NCBI GenBank assembly: GCA_020725665.1
Contig: DYEO01000070.1
Coordinates: forward strand, 1-51,470
DNA length: 51,470 bases
Origin: Dethiobacter sp.
GTDB lineage: Bacteria; Bacillota; Dethiobacteria; DTU022; UBA8154
Direction of reading: 5' to 3'
The translations under genes and the position numbers were made by a program. Positions 8,460 to 15,202 of the stretch are shown here, in pieces; position 1 is the stretch's first letter; each line of letters opens with the position of its first letter. Under the pieces are notes generated by a model. The model was not told the DNA's origin and made no database searches. It saw only the letters and a program-made list of their open reading frames with translations.

Positions 8460-8675
8460 ATGTTAATTCCTTTTTTCTACAAGGGGGTTGCCATCGGTAT
8501 CTTTATTTTCTATTTAAACTTTGGCATACTATCGTTTTTTTTCAACTATCCCGAAGACCTTCCCGCCTTGCCCGGTGACATGGTCTCCATGTTACTCAGC
8601 CTGACCAAGCTGACCCTTTTAACAGGGGTGAGCCTAACGATTGCATCGTCAACTATTAGTTCCATGAAAAGTTAA
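8460..8675 (+). CDS. Possible small membrane protein, unrecognised
   Basis: A 71-codon reading frame divergent from phoP, with two hydrophobic stretches (about 8-29 and 43-63) separated by NYPEDLPALPGDM. The composition is protein-like, but there is no convincing ribosome-binding site before the ATG and I recognise no family. The LPGDM string recalls small DUF2905-type membrane proteins, but that likeness is weak. It could equally be a chance AT-rich frame. Confidence 0.3.
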   Translation: MLIPFFYKGVAIGIFIFYLNFGILSFFFNYPEDLPALPGDMVSMLLSLTKLTLLTGVSLTIASSTISSMKS

Positions 8676-8766
8676 CTCCGTCAGGAGCTTTTGGTAGTAA
8701 TGGAAGCATATTAGGCTCTAATGTATATTTTAACGCATATCTTTTAAGTTCAATTAAAACTGTAAT

Positions 8767-8793
8767 ACGCCGTAACCTCGATGGCTACGGCGT
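8767..8793 (-). terminator. Hairpin downstream of tRNA-Arg
   Basis: A perfect 8-bp stem, ACGCCGTA (8767-8774) with TACGGCGT (8786-8793), 6 nt past the tRNA 3' end on the minus strand, followed by a weakly U-rich tail. Probably the tRNA transcription terminator. Confidence 0.6.
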
Positions 8794-8798
8794 TTAGA

Positions 8799-8874
8799 TG
8801 GTGCACCTGGCAGGATTCGAACCTGCGGCACCCGGATTAGGAATCCGGTGCTCTCTCCCCTGAGCTACAGGTGC
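8799..8874 (-). tRNA. tRNA-Arg (anticodon CCU)
   Basis: The minus strand folds as a complete cloverleaf. The acceptor is GCACCTG pairing with CAGGTGC, and the D-arm is GCTCAGGGGAGAGAGC. The anticodon stem CCGGA/TCCGG encloses loop TTCCTAA, giving anticodon CCU. The T-arm has GCAGGTTCGAATCCTGC, the discriminator is A, and the CCA end is encoded (8799-8801). It decodes AGG. The gene stands alone rather than in a tRNA cluster. Confidence 0.96.
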
Positions 8875-8881
8875 ATGATAT

Positions 8882-8912
8882 GCCGGGAAGCCCGATTCTA
8901 TCGGCATTCCCG
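8882..8912. other. Long hairpin in the tRNA-Arg leader
   Basis: CCGGGAA...TTCCCGG with an inner CCGAT/ATCGG stem gives 14 pairs with two mismatches. It lies between the tRNA promoter and the mature tRNA 5' end, so it would be part of the pre-tRNA leader. Read on the plus strand it is followed by a U-rich stretch and could stop plus-strand transcription. Confidence 0.5.
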
Positions 8913-8918
8913 GGGTTT

Positions 8919-8947
8919 ATTATATCATTTTATTTTGCTAAAATCAA
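8919..8947 (-). promoter_or_regulatory. Promoter of tRNA-Arg
   Basis: A near-consensus sigma-A promoter on the minus strand: TTGATT (8942-8947), a 17-bp spacer, TATAAT (8919-8924). It points at the tRNA 45 bp downstream. Confidence 0.75.
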
Positions 8948-9051
8948 GCTAAAAACCTCATTTACCTGCCCAAAACCGAATGAAAAATGGGAAATTTAGA
9001 GCTTAAACTTGCCGAAACTGCAGCAGACTTTATAGCTAAACAGATAGACTA

Positions 9052-10590
9052 TTAAATTTTAGCAATCCCCATAATCCCGTAGAGCCGTTGCAAATCCAGG
9101 TGTTTTCTGAGCAGGGATGCCAGGTTGTCATAGCTCTCTTCACGGTGTTTTTGCATCTCCAGCCTGCCGTGATCCTCGCCAAGGGGGGGGAGACCTTTGC
9201 GCAGGCGAAGTGTGTTCAGCCAGCGCCTGCGAAAGAGATCATTATGAAATATATTATGGAGATAAGTTCCCATGACAGGTAGTTCCGGCGAAGCCACGCC
9301 GATTATTTCCCCTGCACTGCCTGCAGAGGCATACGTCCTTATACAGGGCACACCGGCTGGGGCGTTACTTTGCCCGTGCCGGATTTCATATCCTTCCAGC
9401 TCCAGGTTTGCACAATCTCCCCATGCAGCGTGGGCAGAAATCCTGGCTTTAACCTGCCGCGTAATTTTTGCAGGAACAAATGTTGTTGAAATGGGGAGCA
9501 AACCTAACCCCCTGGTCACCGGGAAAGCACGACTTTCTGTTCCTTCCGGATCATGGAGATCCTCTCCCAGCATTTGAAAACCGCCGCAGACACCTACCAC
9601 CGGCGTCCCCCGGAAACTCAGTTCCATTATTTTTTCCACCAACCCCGAGGTGTGCAGAAAATGTAAATCCCCGGTGGTGCTTTTCGTCCCCGGAATAATT
9701 ACGGCATCGGGTGCACCCAGGTCCTCCCTGCTTTCCACATAGCGCAGGTTCACATCAGCTTCGATTTCCAGGGGATTAAAATCCGTATAGTTTGAGATCA
9801 GGGGAAGCCTGATTACCGCGATATCCAAAACTCCTGTGCTTTTTCTCTGTTTTTTTTTATCCTGAAGGGCAACGGAATCCTCCTCTTCGATACCCGGGTC
9901 CTTGATATAGGGAATCACGCCGAGCACCGGCAGCCCGGTACGTTCTTCCAGATAGTCAAGGCCGGGTTTGAGGATGCTCTCGTCTCCTCTGAATTTATTT
10001 ATAATAAAGCCGGCAACCATTTGCCTTTCACTGGTTGTCAGCAATTCAAGGGTCCCGATGATAGAGGCAAAAGAGCCGCCCCGGTCAATGTCTGCCACGA
10101 GGATCACTGGAGCTTCTGCCAGAAAAGCCACTGTCATATTGGCGATATCCCTGTCCCGCAGGTTGATTTCCGCAGGGCTGCCGGCCCCTTCAATAACCAG
10201 GATTTCGTACTCCTCGCGCAGTTTTGCCAGCGTTTCCCGGACAACCTCGATGCCTATGGAGACATAATTGTCCCGGTATTCACCGGCACTCATATCAGCC
10301 AGGGGCTTACCCAGGACAATCACCTGGGCCACCATGCCCTCCTTGGGTTTTAACAAGATCGGGTTCATCTCCACCGTTGCGGTAATCCCCGCTGCCTCGG
10401 CCTGGACTCCCTGGGCACGGCCAATCTCCCCGCCGCTCAGTGTGACATATGAATTGAGGGCCATATTCTGGGATTTATACGGCGCCACCTTAAAGCCTTC
10501 CTGGTACAGAAGGCGGCAGAGGCCTGTGGCAATAAAGCTCTTTCCCGCATTGGAAGCGGTGCCCTGGATCATGATACATTTCGCCGGCAT
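9052..10590 (-). CDS. cobQ: Cobyric acid synthase CobQ
   Basis: Glutamine- and ATP-dependent amidation of four side-chain carboxylates of adenosylcobyrinic acid a,c-diamide to cobyric acid. The N-terminal synthetase P-loop is GTASNAGKS, followed by CobQ-type YKSQNMALNSYVT. The C-terminal class I glutamine-amidotransferase domain has the nucleophile in GVCGGFQMLG and the His in GTYLHNIFHND. I placed the start at the ATG at 10590, preceded by GGAGGGG, giving 512 residues, rather than an in-frame start 11 codons upstream. It is the last gene of the riboswitch-led cob operon, 29 bp after cobD. Confidence 0.95.
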   Translation of the reverse strand: MPAKCIMIQGTASNAGKSFIATGLCRLLYQEGFKVAPYKSQNMALNSYVTLSGGEIGRAQGVQAEAAGITATVEMNPILLKPKEGMVAQVIVLGKPLADMSAGEYRDNYVSIGIEVVRETLAKLREEYEILVIEGAGSPAEINLRDRDIANMTVAFLAEAPVILVADIDRGGSFASIIGTLELLTTSERQMVAGFIINKFRGDESILKPGLDYLEERTGLPVLGVIPYIKDPGIEEEDSVALQDKKKQRKSTGVLDIAVIRLPLISNYTDFNPLEIEADVNLRYVESREDLGAPDAVIIPGTKSTTGDLHFLHTSGLVEKIMELSFRGTPVVGVCGGFQMLGEDLHDPEGTESRAFPVTRGLGLLPISTTFVPAKITRQVKARISAHAAWGDCANLELEGYEIRHGQSNAPAGVPCIRTYASAGSAGEIIGVASPELPVMGTYLHNIFHNDLFRRRWLNTLRLRKGLPPLGEDHGRLEMQKHREESYDNLASLLRKHLDLQRLYGIMGIAKI

Positions 10591-10619
10591 ATTGTCCCCT
10601 CCTTCCCTTGGTCTTTGCT

Positions 10620-11795
10620 TCAAAGCCCTTTAAAGTATTGTCTCAACCCTTCCAAAAGGCGGTTATTATCTGCACGGCAGCGTACCGTTACCCGAAAGTA
10701 GCGGTCATCCAGGTAAGGAAAGTTTGCGGCATTACGGATTAAAATACCCCTTGCTGCCAGAAAACGATAGAGAGTCGCGCTGGAAAACCCGCTTTTTTCA
10801 CATCTGAGCAGGAAAAAATTAGCCGCTGCCGGGAAAACGACCAATTCCTCGAAGTTTTTAAATGCCTGCCGCAGGTAATCTTTTTCCTCCAGGATCAAGG
10901 CGAGTGATTTACGGAGGTAATCCTTATCCCCCAGGCAGTAGAGGCCGGCACGTTGCGCAAGAGCGTTTACCCTCCAGGGATCCCCGTTTCTCGTCAGTGC
11001 TGCAAATTTTTTCCCCGAACCGTAAAGATATCCCAGGCGGATACCCGGCAGTGCCCATAACTTGGTCAGAGAGGTTACCACCCAGAGGTTTGCATAATCA
11101 CGGCCGCATAGACTTTCATGTGCCGATTTCCCTGTTAAAGGGAAAAAGCTCTCGTCCACCAGCACATCTATTTCTTTTTTTCCCGCATCCCGCACAATCT
11201 CTTCCATGCTGTCAGCAGGAATTATAGAGCCTGTGGGATTGTTGGGATTACAGATAACCAGCAACCCCGGCCCGGACAGCTCTTTAAGCACGGCCCGGGG
11301 GTCGGGGAGAGTGCCGGGATAAAGGGGAATTCTTTTTACCCCCGCTCCCGCAATCCGTGCGGCCCTTTCATATTCAGAAAACGTAGGAGACGGTATAAAA
11401 ACCTGCGGCGGCCTGTGCCAGAGGGAAAAAAGGTGTATCAGCTCGCTGGCGCCATTACCCGGCAACAGTCTCTCTTCCGGCACATCCAGATGCCCGGCCA
11501 GTGCGCTGCGAAAATCCCTGGCCTGGGGGGTCGGGTAACGGCAAAGGTCCCATTCCAGATGTTGTTTTAGTTCATCCACCAGTCCCTGCGGAGGACCGAG
11601 AGGGTTAATATTACTGCTAAAATCACAGAAATCCTCTGCCCGGATGCCAAATTCCAGCGCCGCCGCCAACAGGTCACCACCGTGACCTCCTGTCTCGGCA
11701 CTCTTATTAGCCGCCGCACCACCCGCGGCAGCTTTTTCCCCGCCGGCAGAAGACCGTTTGCCGTTTAATAGATTGGTGTGCTTAACCCCAGCCAT
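10620..11795 (-). CDS. cobD: Threonine-phosphate decarboxylase CobD (PLP-dependent)
   Basis: Class I/II aminotransferase fold. It makes (R)-1-amino-2-propanol O-2-phosphate, the linker between the corrin ring and the lower ligand. Visible motifs: FSSNINPLGPP, RYPTPQARDFRSALA, PGNGASELIHLF, CNPNNPTGS and the PLP lysine in TSLTKLWALPGIRLGYL. At 391 residues it carries an Ala/Gly-rich N-terminal tail of about 35 residues and overlaps the end of cobS by 31 bp, so the true start may be internal. HisC is the closest alternative, but the operon settles the call. Confidence 0.92.
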   Translation of the reverse strand: MAGVKHTNLLNGKRSSAGGEKAAAGGAAANKSAETGGHGGDLLAAALEFGIRAEDFCDFSSNINPLGPPQGLVDELKQHLEWDLCRYPTPQARDFRSALAGHLDVPEERLLPGNGASELIHLFSLWHRPPQVFIPSPTFSEYERAARIAGAGVKRIPLYPGTLPDPRAVLKELSGPGLLVICNPNNPTGSIIPADSMEEIVRDAGKKEIDVLVDESFFPLTGKSAHESLCGRDYANLWVVTSLTKLWALPGIRLGYLYGSGKKFAALTRNGDPWRVNALAQRAGLYCLGDKDYLRKSLALILEEKDYLRQAFKNFEELVVFPAAANFFLLRCEKSGFSSATLYRFLAARGILIRNAANFPYLDDRYFRVTVRCRADNNRLLEGLRQYFKGL

Positions 11796-12544
11796 AAAAC
11801 CGCCCCCAGAATAAAAGTCGCCTCCGCTGTTTCATTCACCGCACCAAGGATATCCCCCGTTATCCCTCCCAGAGAGCGGACAGACAGAAAGGGAAGAAAC
11901 AGCGCCATGGCAAAAGCGGCGACGGCACCGGCCAGAACGGGAAAAATAAACTTCACTCCCAGAAGAACAGGCCCTGCCGCCAGCAGTATACAACCCCAAA
12001 AAGAAGCTTTCAGGAAATGACACCGGCCCATGCCGCTGATAAATTGAAAACCGAGCCCACCTTCCCTGGCCGGGGGATAAAAAGCCCCGGCAAGGACCAT
12101 ACTCCAGCGGCCGCATACGGGCATGGCAAAAAACAGCAGGGTAATAAATTCCTCACCTGCGGTAGTAATTGCCGCGTATTTAAAGAGGTACAGCAACAAC
12201 ACGGCAGCAGCCCCCAGGGGACCGACTGCACTGTCACGCATAATCGCCAGCGCCCCTTCCTTTTTCATTCCGCCAAGCAGGCCGTCGGCCGTATCGGCAA
12301 GTCCGTCAACATGAAGACCCCGTGTAAAGAGGAAAGCGCCGATAAAGAGAAGCACAACAACAGGCCCGGGCGGAAGCAGGGCAAGAGAAAAATAGGCAAC
12401 AACTGCAAAAACACTCCCGAACAGTCCCCCCACCAGGGGGAAATACACCGCGGCATCCGACAGTTCCCGGGGATGCCGGAAAGTCCCCACGTTCACGGGA
12501 ATGATTGTTAAAAAGCTCAGGGCTACGCTGATCTTTCTTACCAA
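11765..12544 (-). CDS. cobS: Adenosylcobinamide-GDP ribazoletransferase CobS
   Basis: Integral membrane cobalamin-5'-phosphate synthase. It joins adenosylcobinamide-GDP to alpha-ribazole(-phosphate). The signature FLTIIPV near the N-terminus and the conserved GLHVDGLADTADGLLGG with acidic metal ligands are clear, with five to six further hydrophobic segments. I place the start at the TTG at 12544, which overlaps the cbiB stop codon and follows GGGGGTGGG. This gives 259 residues, the usual length; a longer frame to 12631 would add 29 residues with no family support. Confidence 0.92.
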   Translation of the reverse strand: MVRKISVALSFLTIIPVNVGTFRHPRELSDAAVYFPLVGGLFGSVFAVVAYFSLALLPPGPVVVLLFIGAFLFTRGLHVDGLADTADGLLGGMKKEGALAIMRDSAVGPLGAAAVLLLYLFKYAAITTAGEEFITLLFFAMPVCGRWSMVLAGAFYPPAREGGLGFQFISGMGRCHFLKASFWGCILLAAGPVLLGVKFIFPVLAGAVAAFAMALFLPFLSVRSLGGITGDILGAVNETAEATFILGAVLWLGLSTPIY

Positions 12545-13554
12545 TAGATGCCCACCCCCGGGTAAAAATATGCCATTAGTAAACGTACTACCAGGGCAAC
12601 TAATAACATCCCGCAAAATGCAAGGAAGCAAACCTGGTAAAACAGGCTGATGGCCGGTTGCAGGTCCCCCTGCCCGGGAGCTTTCCCAGCCTCGTTCAAC
12701 AGGGGTCTCTCCACTGCCTGCCCCTCGTGAAAATCCAGCCCTCCGAGTCGCAGCCCCAGCACTCCTGCAGCCGCAACCTCAGGCCAGGCGCTGTTGGGAC
12801 TTTCATGCTTGCTTCCGTCCCGGCACAACAGCAGCCATAGTTCTTTCCATTTTATTCCTTTGAGGCTTCCCACGGCCAGGTAGGCCAGGGCCGCCAGCCT
12901 GGCTGGAACAAAACTGAGCAAATCATCCAGGCGGGCGGCCGCCCATCCCAGGTAAAAGTAGCGGGGATTTTTATAACCGAGCATGGAATCCAGGGTATTT
13001 ACAGCTTTATAGAAAACCAAAAGGGCCGGGCCTCCCAGCGCGGCGTAGAAAAGCGGTGCCACAACCCCGTCTGCAGTGTTTTCAAAAAGGCTCTCCAGGG
13101 AAGCCCTGGCTATTTCATGCGGTGCAAGATTATGCGTATCCCGGCTGACGATTGATCCCACACATTTCCTGGCACGGCTTAAATCTTTTTTCTCCAGGGA
13201 AGATTTAACGTCCCCGACATGTTTAACCATATCCTTCACTGCAAACATTGCATAATAAATATAGCCGGCAAGCAAGAACCCCAGGGCAGCATGGACGAGA
13301 CCGGAGAGTTTCAGGGCAAAATGTGTTATTAAAAAAGACCCCCCTGCGATGCAAAGCACAATCACTATCCCTGCAAATCTCTCTCCTGTCGGTTTCTTAA
13401 AAAAATAGCGCAGCAGCTTTTCCAGAAATGCCGTGGCGCTGCCGATTGCCCTGACAGGGTGGGGAAGCCAGCGGGGATCACCTAAAAGAATGTCAAGCCC
13501 GAAACCGGCGCAAAGAGCCAAAACCGGCAGCCAGACTACCGTCTTCTCCAGCAA
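12538..13554 (-). CDS. cbiB: Adenosylcobinamide-phosphate synthase CbiB
   Basis: Membrane protein that attaches aminopropanol (phosphate) to adenosylcobyric acid. Typical features are LDILLGDPRWLPHPVRAIG near the N-terminus, RDTHNLAPHEIARASLESLFENTADGVVAPLFYAALGG split over two conserved blocks, and ALGGPALLVFYKAVNTLDSMLGYK. The 338 residues and several membrane spans fit the family. The start is TTG with GGAGGCAAGG upstream. The gene order cobU-cbiB-cobS-cobD-cobQ forms one operon. Confidence 0.94.
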   Translation of the reverse strand: MLEKTVVWLPVLALCAGFGLDILLGDPRWLPHPVRAIGSATAFLEKLLRYFFKKPTGERFAGIVIVLCIAGGSFLITHFALKLSGLVHAALGFLLAGYIYYAMFAVKDMVKHVGDVKSSLEKKDLSRARKCVGSIVSRDTHNLAPHEIARASLESLFENTADGVVAPLFYAALGGPALLVFYKAVNTLDSMLGYKNPRYFYLGWAAARLDDLLSFVPARLAALAYLAVGSLKGIKWKELWLLLCRDGSKHESPNSAWPEVAAAGVLGLRLGGLDFHEGQAVERPLLNEAGKAPGQGDLQPAISLFYQVCFLAFCGMLLVALVVRLLMAYFYPGVGIYW

Positions 13555-13579
13555 AACGATCCTTGCCTCCAGTGTGCTT

Positions 13580-14152
13580 TTACTTAATCCTTACCTCGAT
13601 ACCGCTTACCAGCAACCATACCTCGTCAGCGTCTTTCGCCAGGAGCTGGTTGGCCTTCCCGGCGAGATCACGGTAAAAACGCGCAAGGGGTGCAATGGGA
13701 ACAACTCCCGAACCCACTTCATTCGTCACCACCAAAACATCGGCGGGTAGGGAGCGCATCTGTGCAGAAAGTTCGGCCGCATAGGCCAGGACTTCTTCAA
13801 ACTTGGCCTGCCTTAGGGCACTGTCTTCCATATACCCTTCTTCTTTCAGAATAAGGTTGGAGAGGAGAAGGGTCAGACAATCGAGCAAAAAGAACGTGTT
13901 TTCTCCCTTTTCCCTGGCAAAAACCAGGTGGGGAGAAAAGGGTTCCTCCACTGTTATAAAGCCGGCAGGACGCCTTTCCCGGTGGGCTCTGATACGGGCC
14001 TGCATCTCTTCGTCTTCCGCGGTGGCAGTGGCGATATATACCACTCTTTTCCCGCTGCCGCTTGCATATCTTTCTGCAAAAGAGCTTTTGCCGCTCCTTG
14101 CTCCTCCCGTAACCAAGATCAGTTTGCCACGGTCTTTGCTCAGCTCTTCCAT
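13580..14152 (-). CDS. cobU: Adenosylcobinamide kinase / guanylyltransferase CobU
   Basis: Bifunctional enzyme that phosphorylates adenosylcobinamide and transfers GMP to it. The P-loop is VTGGARSGKSSFAE, the guanylylation block is ARIRAHRERRPAGF with its His, and FLLDCLTLLLSN and VTNEVGSGVVP are conserved. I chose the ATG at 14152, well spaced from AGAGGTG, over a GTG three codons earlier; the product is 190 residues. It is the first gene after the riboswitch at 14314-14463. No cobT or cobC is present in the window. Confidence 0.94.
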   Translation of the reverse strand: MEELSKDRGKLILVTGGARSGKSSFAERYASGSGKRVVYIATATAEDEEMQARIRAHRERRPAGFITVEEPFSPHLVFAREKGENTFFLLDCLTLLLSNLILKEEGYMEDSALRQAKFEEVLAYAAELSAQMRSLPADVLVVTNEVGSGVVPIAPLARFYRDLAGKANQLLAKDADEVWLLVSGIEVRIK

Positions 14153-14198
14153 GATCGCCACACCTCTGTATCATAATATCAATATAAATGCTCTCAAT

Positions 14199-14234
14199 AA
14201 AAAATTCCAGCCCTCTTTGCAAGATAAGCTGGAG
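14199..14234 (-). terminator. Second terminator in the cobU leader
   Basis: On the minus strand CTCCAGC (14228-14234) pairs with GCTGGA (14205-14210), enclosing a purine-rich loop, and is followed by ATTTTTTATT. It lies between the riboswitch terminator and cobU. Confidence 0.5.
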
Positions 14235-14242
14235 CAGTTTAC

Positions 14243-14271
14243 AAAAAAACCACGGGAAAACACCTCGTGGC
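14243..14271 (-). terminator. Terminator of the cobU cobalamin riboswitch
   Basis: On the minus strand GCCACGAGG ... CCCGTGG forms a short GC stem followed directly by TTTTTTTG (14243-14250). This is the likely expression platform of the riboswitch at 14314-14463. Confidence 0.65.
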
Positions 14272-14313
14272 ATGCCACCGGACTTACCCTTTTACCCGAA
14301 GGGGCTTCCTGAA

Positions 14314-14463
14314 CAACCAGGCAGGTCTCCTGGCTCGTGAGTCATCGCTTCCTCCACCTTCCCAGCCTGTCAGCCAGTGGCTTTTCAGGAGGCAAACTCT
14401 TCACTTACAGTGGCGGGACCGCGCCGGATTTACACCGGCTTCCCTCTTAATAAAACCTGGTTG
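14314..14463 (-). promoter_or_regulatory. Cobalamin riboswitch of the cobU-cbiB-cobS-cobD-cobQ operon
   Basis: The minus strand carries GCCGGTGTAAATCCGGCGCG, GTCCCGCCACTGTAAGTG and the 3' box GCCAGGAGACCTGCCTGG. P1 pairs CAACCAGG (14456-14463) with CCTGGTTG (14314-14321). It lies about 160 bp upstream of cobU. The core is closer to the riboswitch at 429-584 than to the one at 760-930. Confidence 0.94.
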
Positions 14464-14593
14464 CACCGAATAAAATTAAGTTTTAATATCGCACGGAGCA
14501 CAAGCAAAATATATCATAAGAAGAATTTTTTGTCCATTATATTTGTCTGCCCAACCTGAATAATTATATCGATCTAAATCATAAAAAAAGCTG

Positions 14594-14622
14594 TTGACTT
14601 TTCCTGAAGGATGAAGTAATAT
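14594..14622 (+). promoter_or_regulatory. Promoter of the T-box transcript
   Basis: TTGACT (14594-14599), a 17-bp spacer, TAATAT (14617-14622). It lies about 20 bp ahead of the T-box leader, in the same direction. Confidence 0.75.
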
Positions 14623-14639
14623 TGCACCATATTTTTTTG

Positions 14640-15020
14640 ATAGCCGGGAATCGACCATGAGCGAGGAAAGTAGGTCTTTCCCAGCCTTACAGGGAGAAGA
14701 AGTCAGGGACTGGAAGCTTCTTCAAGGTATGGCTGACTGAAGTTCCCTCGGGAGTTGCTGTGCTGAACGTAAAAGTAGGTGCAGCCGGAATTCTCACCGT
14801 TAACAGAGAAAGGCAACGGATTTTAGTATCCTTATCTGGTAAACGCCGGGGTGGTATAGCGAAATGAACATTTCGTCCTTTGGATGAAATGTTTTTTATT
14901 ATGCGCCTTGCTGCCGGCGCGTATCATGTGGAATGGTTGCCTTAAGAGCGGGTTTGATGACCAATCAGGGTGGTACCGCGGAGATGTGCCTTCGTCCCTT
15001 TACGGACGGAGGCTTTTTTA
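14640..15020 (+). promoter_or_regulatory. T-box riboswitch ahead of the symporter genes
   Basis: tRNA-sensing leader. The T-box AGGGTGGTACCGCGG (14967-14981) has its TGGT ready to pair with an NCCA end whose discriminator base is A. A strong terminator follows: GCCTTCGTCC (14988-14997) with GGACGGAGGC (15004-15013) and six T. CGTCCCT can instead pair with the T-box as antiterminator. Upstream are a Stem I region (14650-14770, with GAGCGAGGAAAGTAG and AGTAGGTGCAGCCGG) and a Stem III hairpin (AACATTTC.../GAAATGTT, about 14868-14894). Aligning the Stem I 3' side by eye suggests specifier TTC (14743-14745), i.e. phenylalanine, but this is uncertain. Confidence 0.93.
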
Positions 15021-15051
15021 CTGAATCCAAAATACAGAGAGGAGGCTTTGC

Positions 15052-15156
15052 ATGTTGGGTCTGGGATCGAACACAATCGCACTTGCCTATATTCTTTCAG
15101 TTTCTTCTTCAGCCCTTTGCGTGATATACGGCATCATGAACTGGCACAAAAACTAA
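15052..15156 (+). CDS. Symporter small accessory protein (34 aa)
   Basis: A 34-codon gene: MLGLGSNTIALAYIL, then a hydrophobic stretch to about residue 29, ending in the polar NWHKN. GAGAGGAGG precedes the ATG with ideal spacing. It lies between the T-box terminator and the symporter, 46 bp ahead of it. Tiny one-span peptides of this kind are known next to some sodium:solute symporters, so a role as an accessory or stabilising subunit is inferred from size, topology and position. Confidence 0.8.
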   Translation: MLGLGSNTIALAYILSVSSSALCVIYGIMNWHKN

Positions 15157-15202
15157 TGGTCAATCCAGATTTTAACGTCTCTTCTCAGGAGGTTAAACAG
15201 CA

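Noticed and set aside
8987..9055. A 22-codon plus-strand frame (MGNLELKLAETAADFIAKQIDY) overlapping the cobQ stop
   Set aside because: It has no Shine-Dalgarno, overlaps a convergent gene end and is too short to support; composition alone is not evidence.
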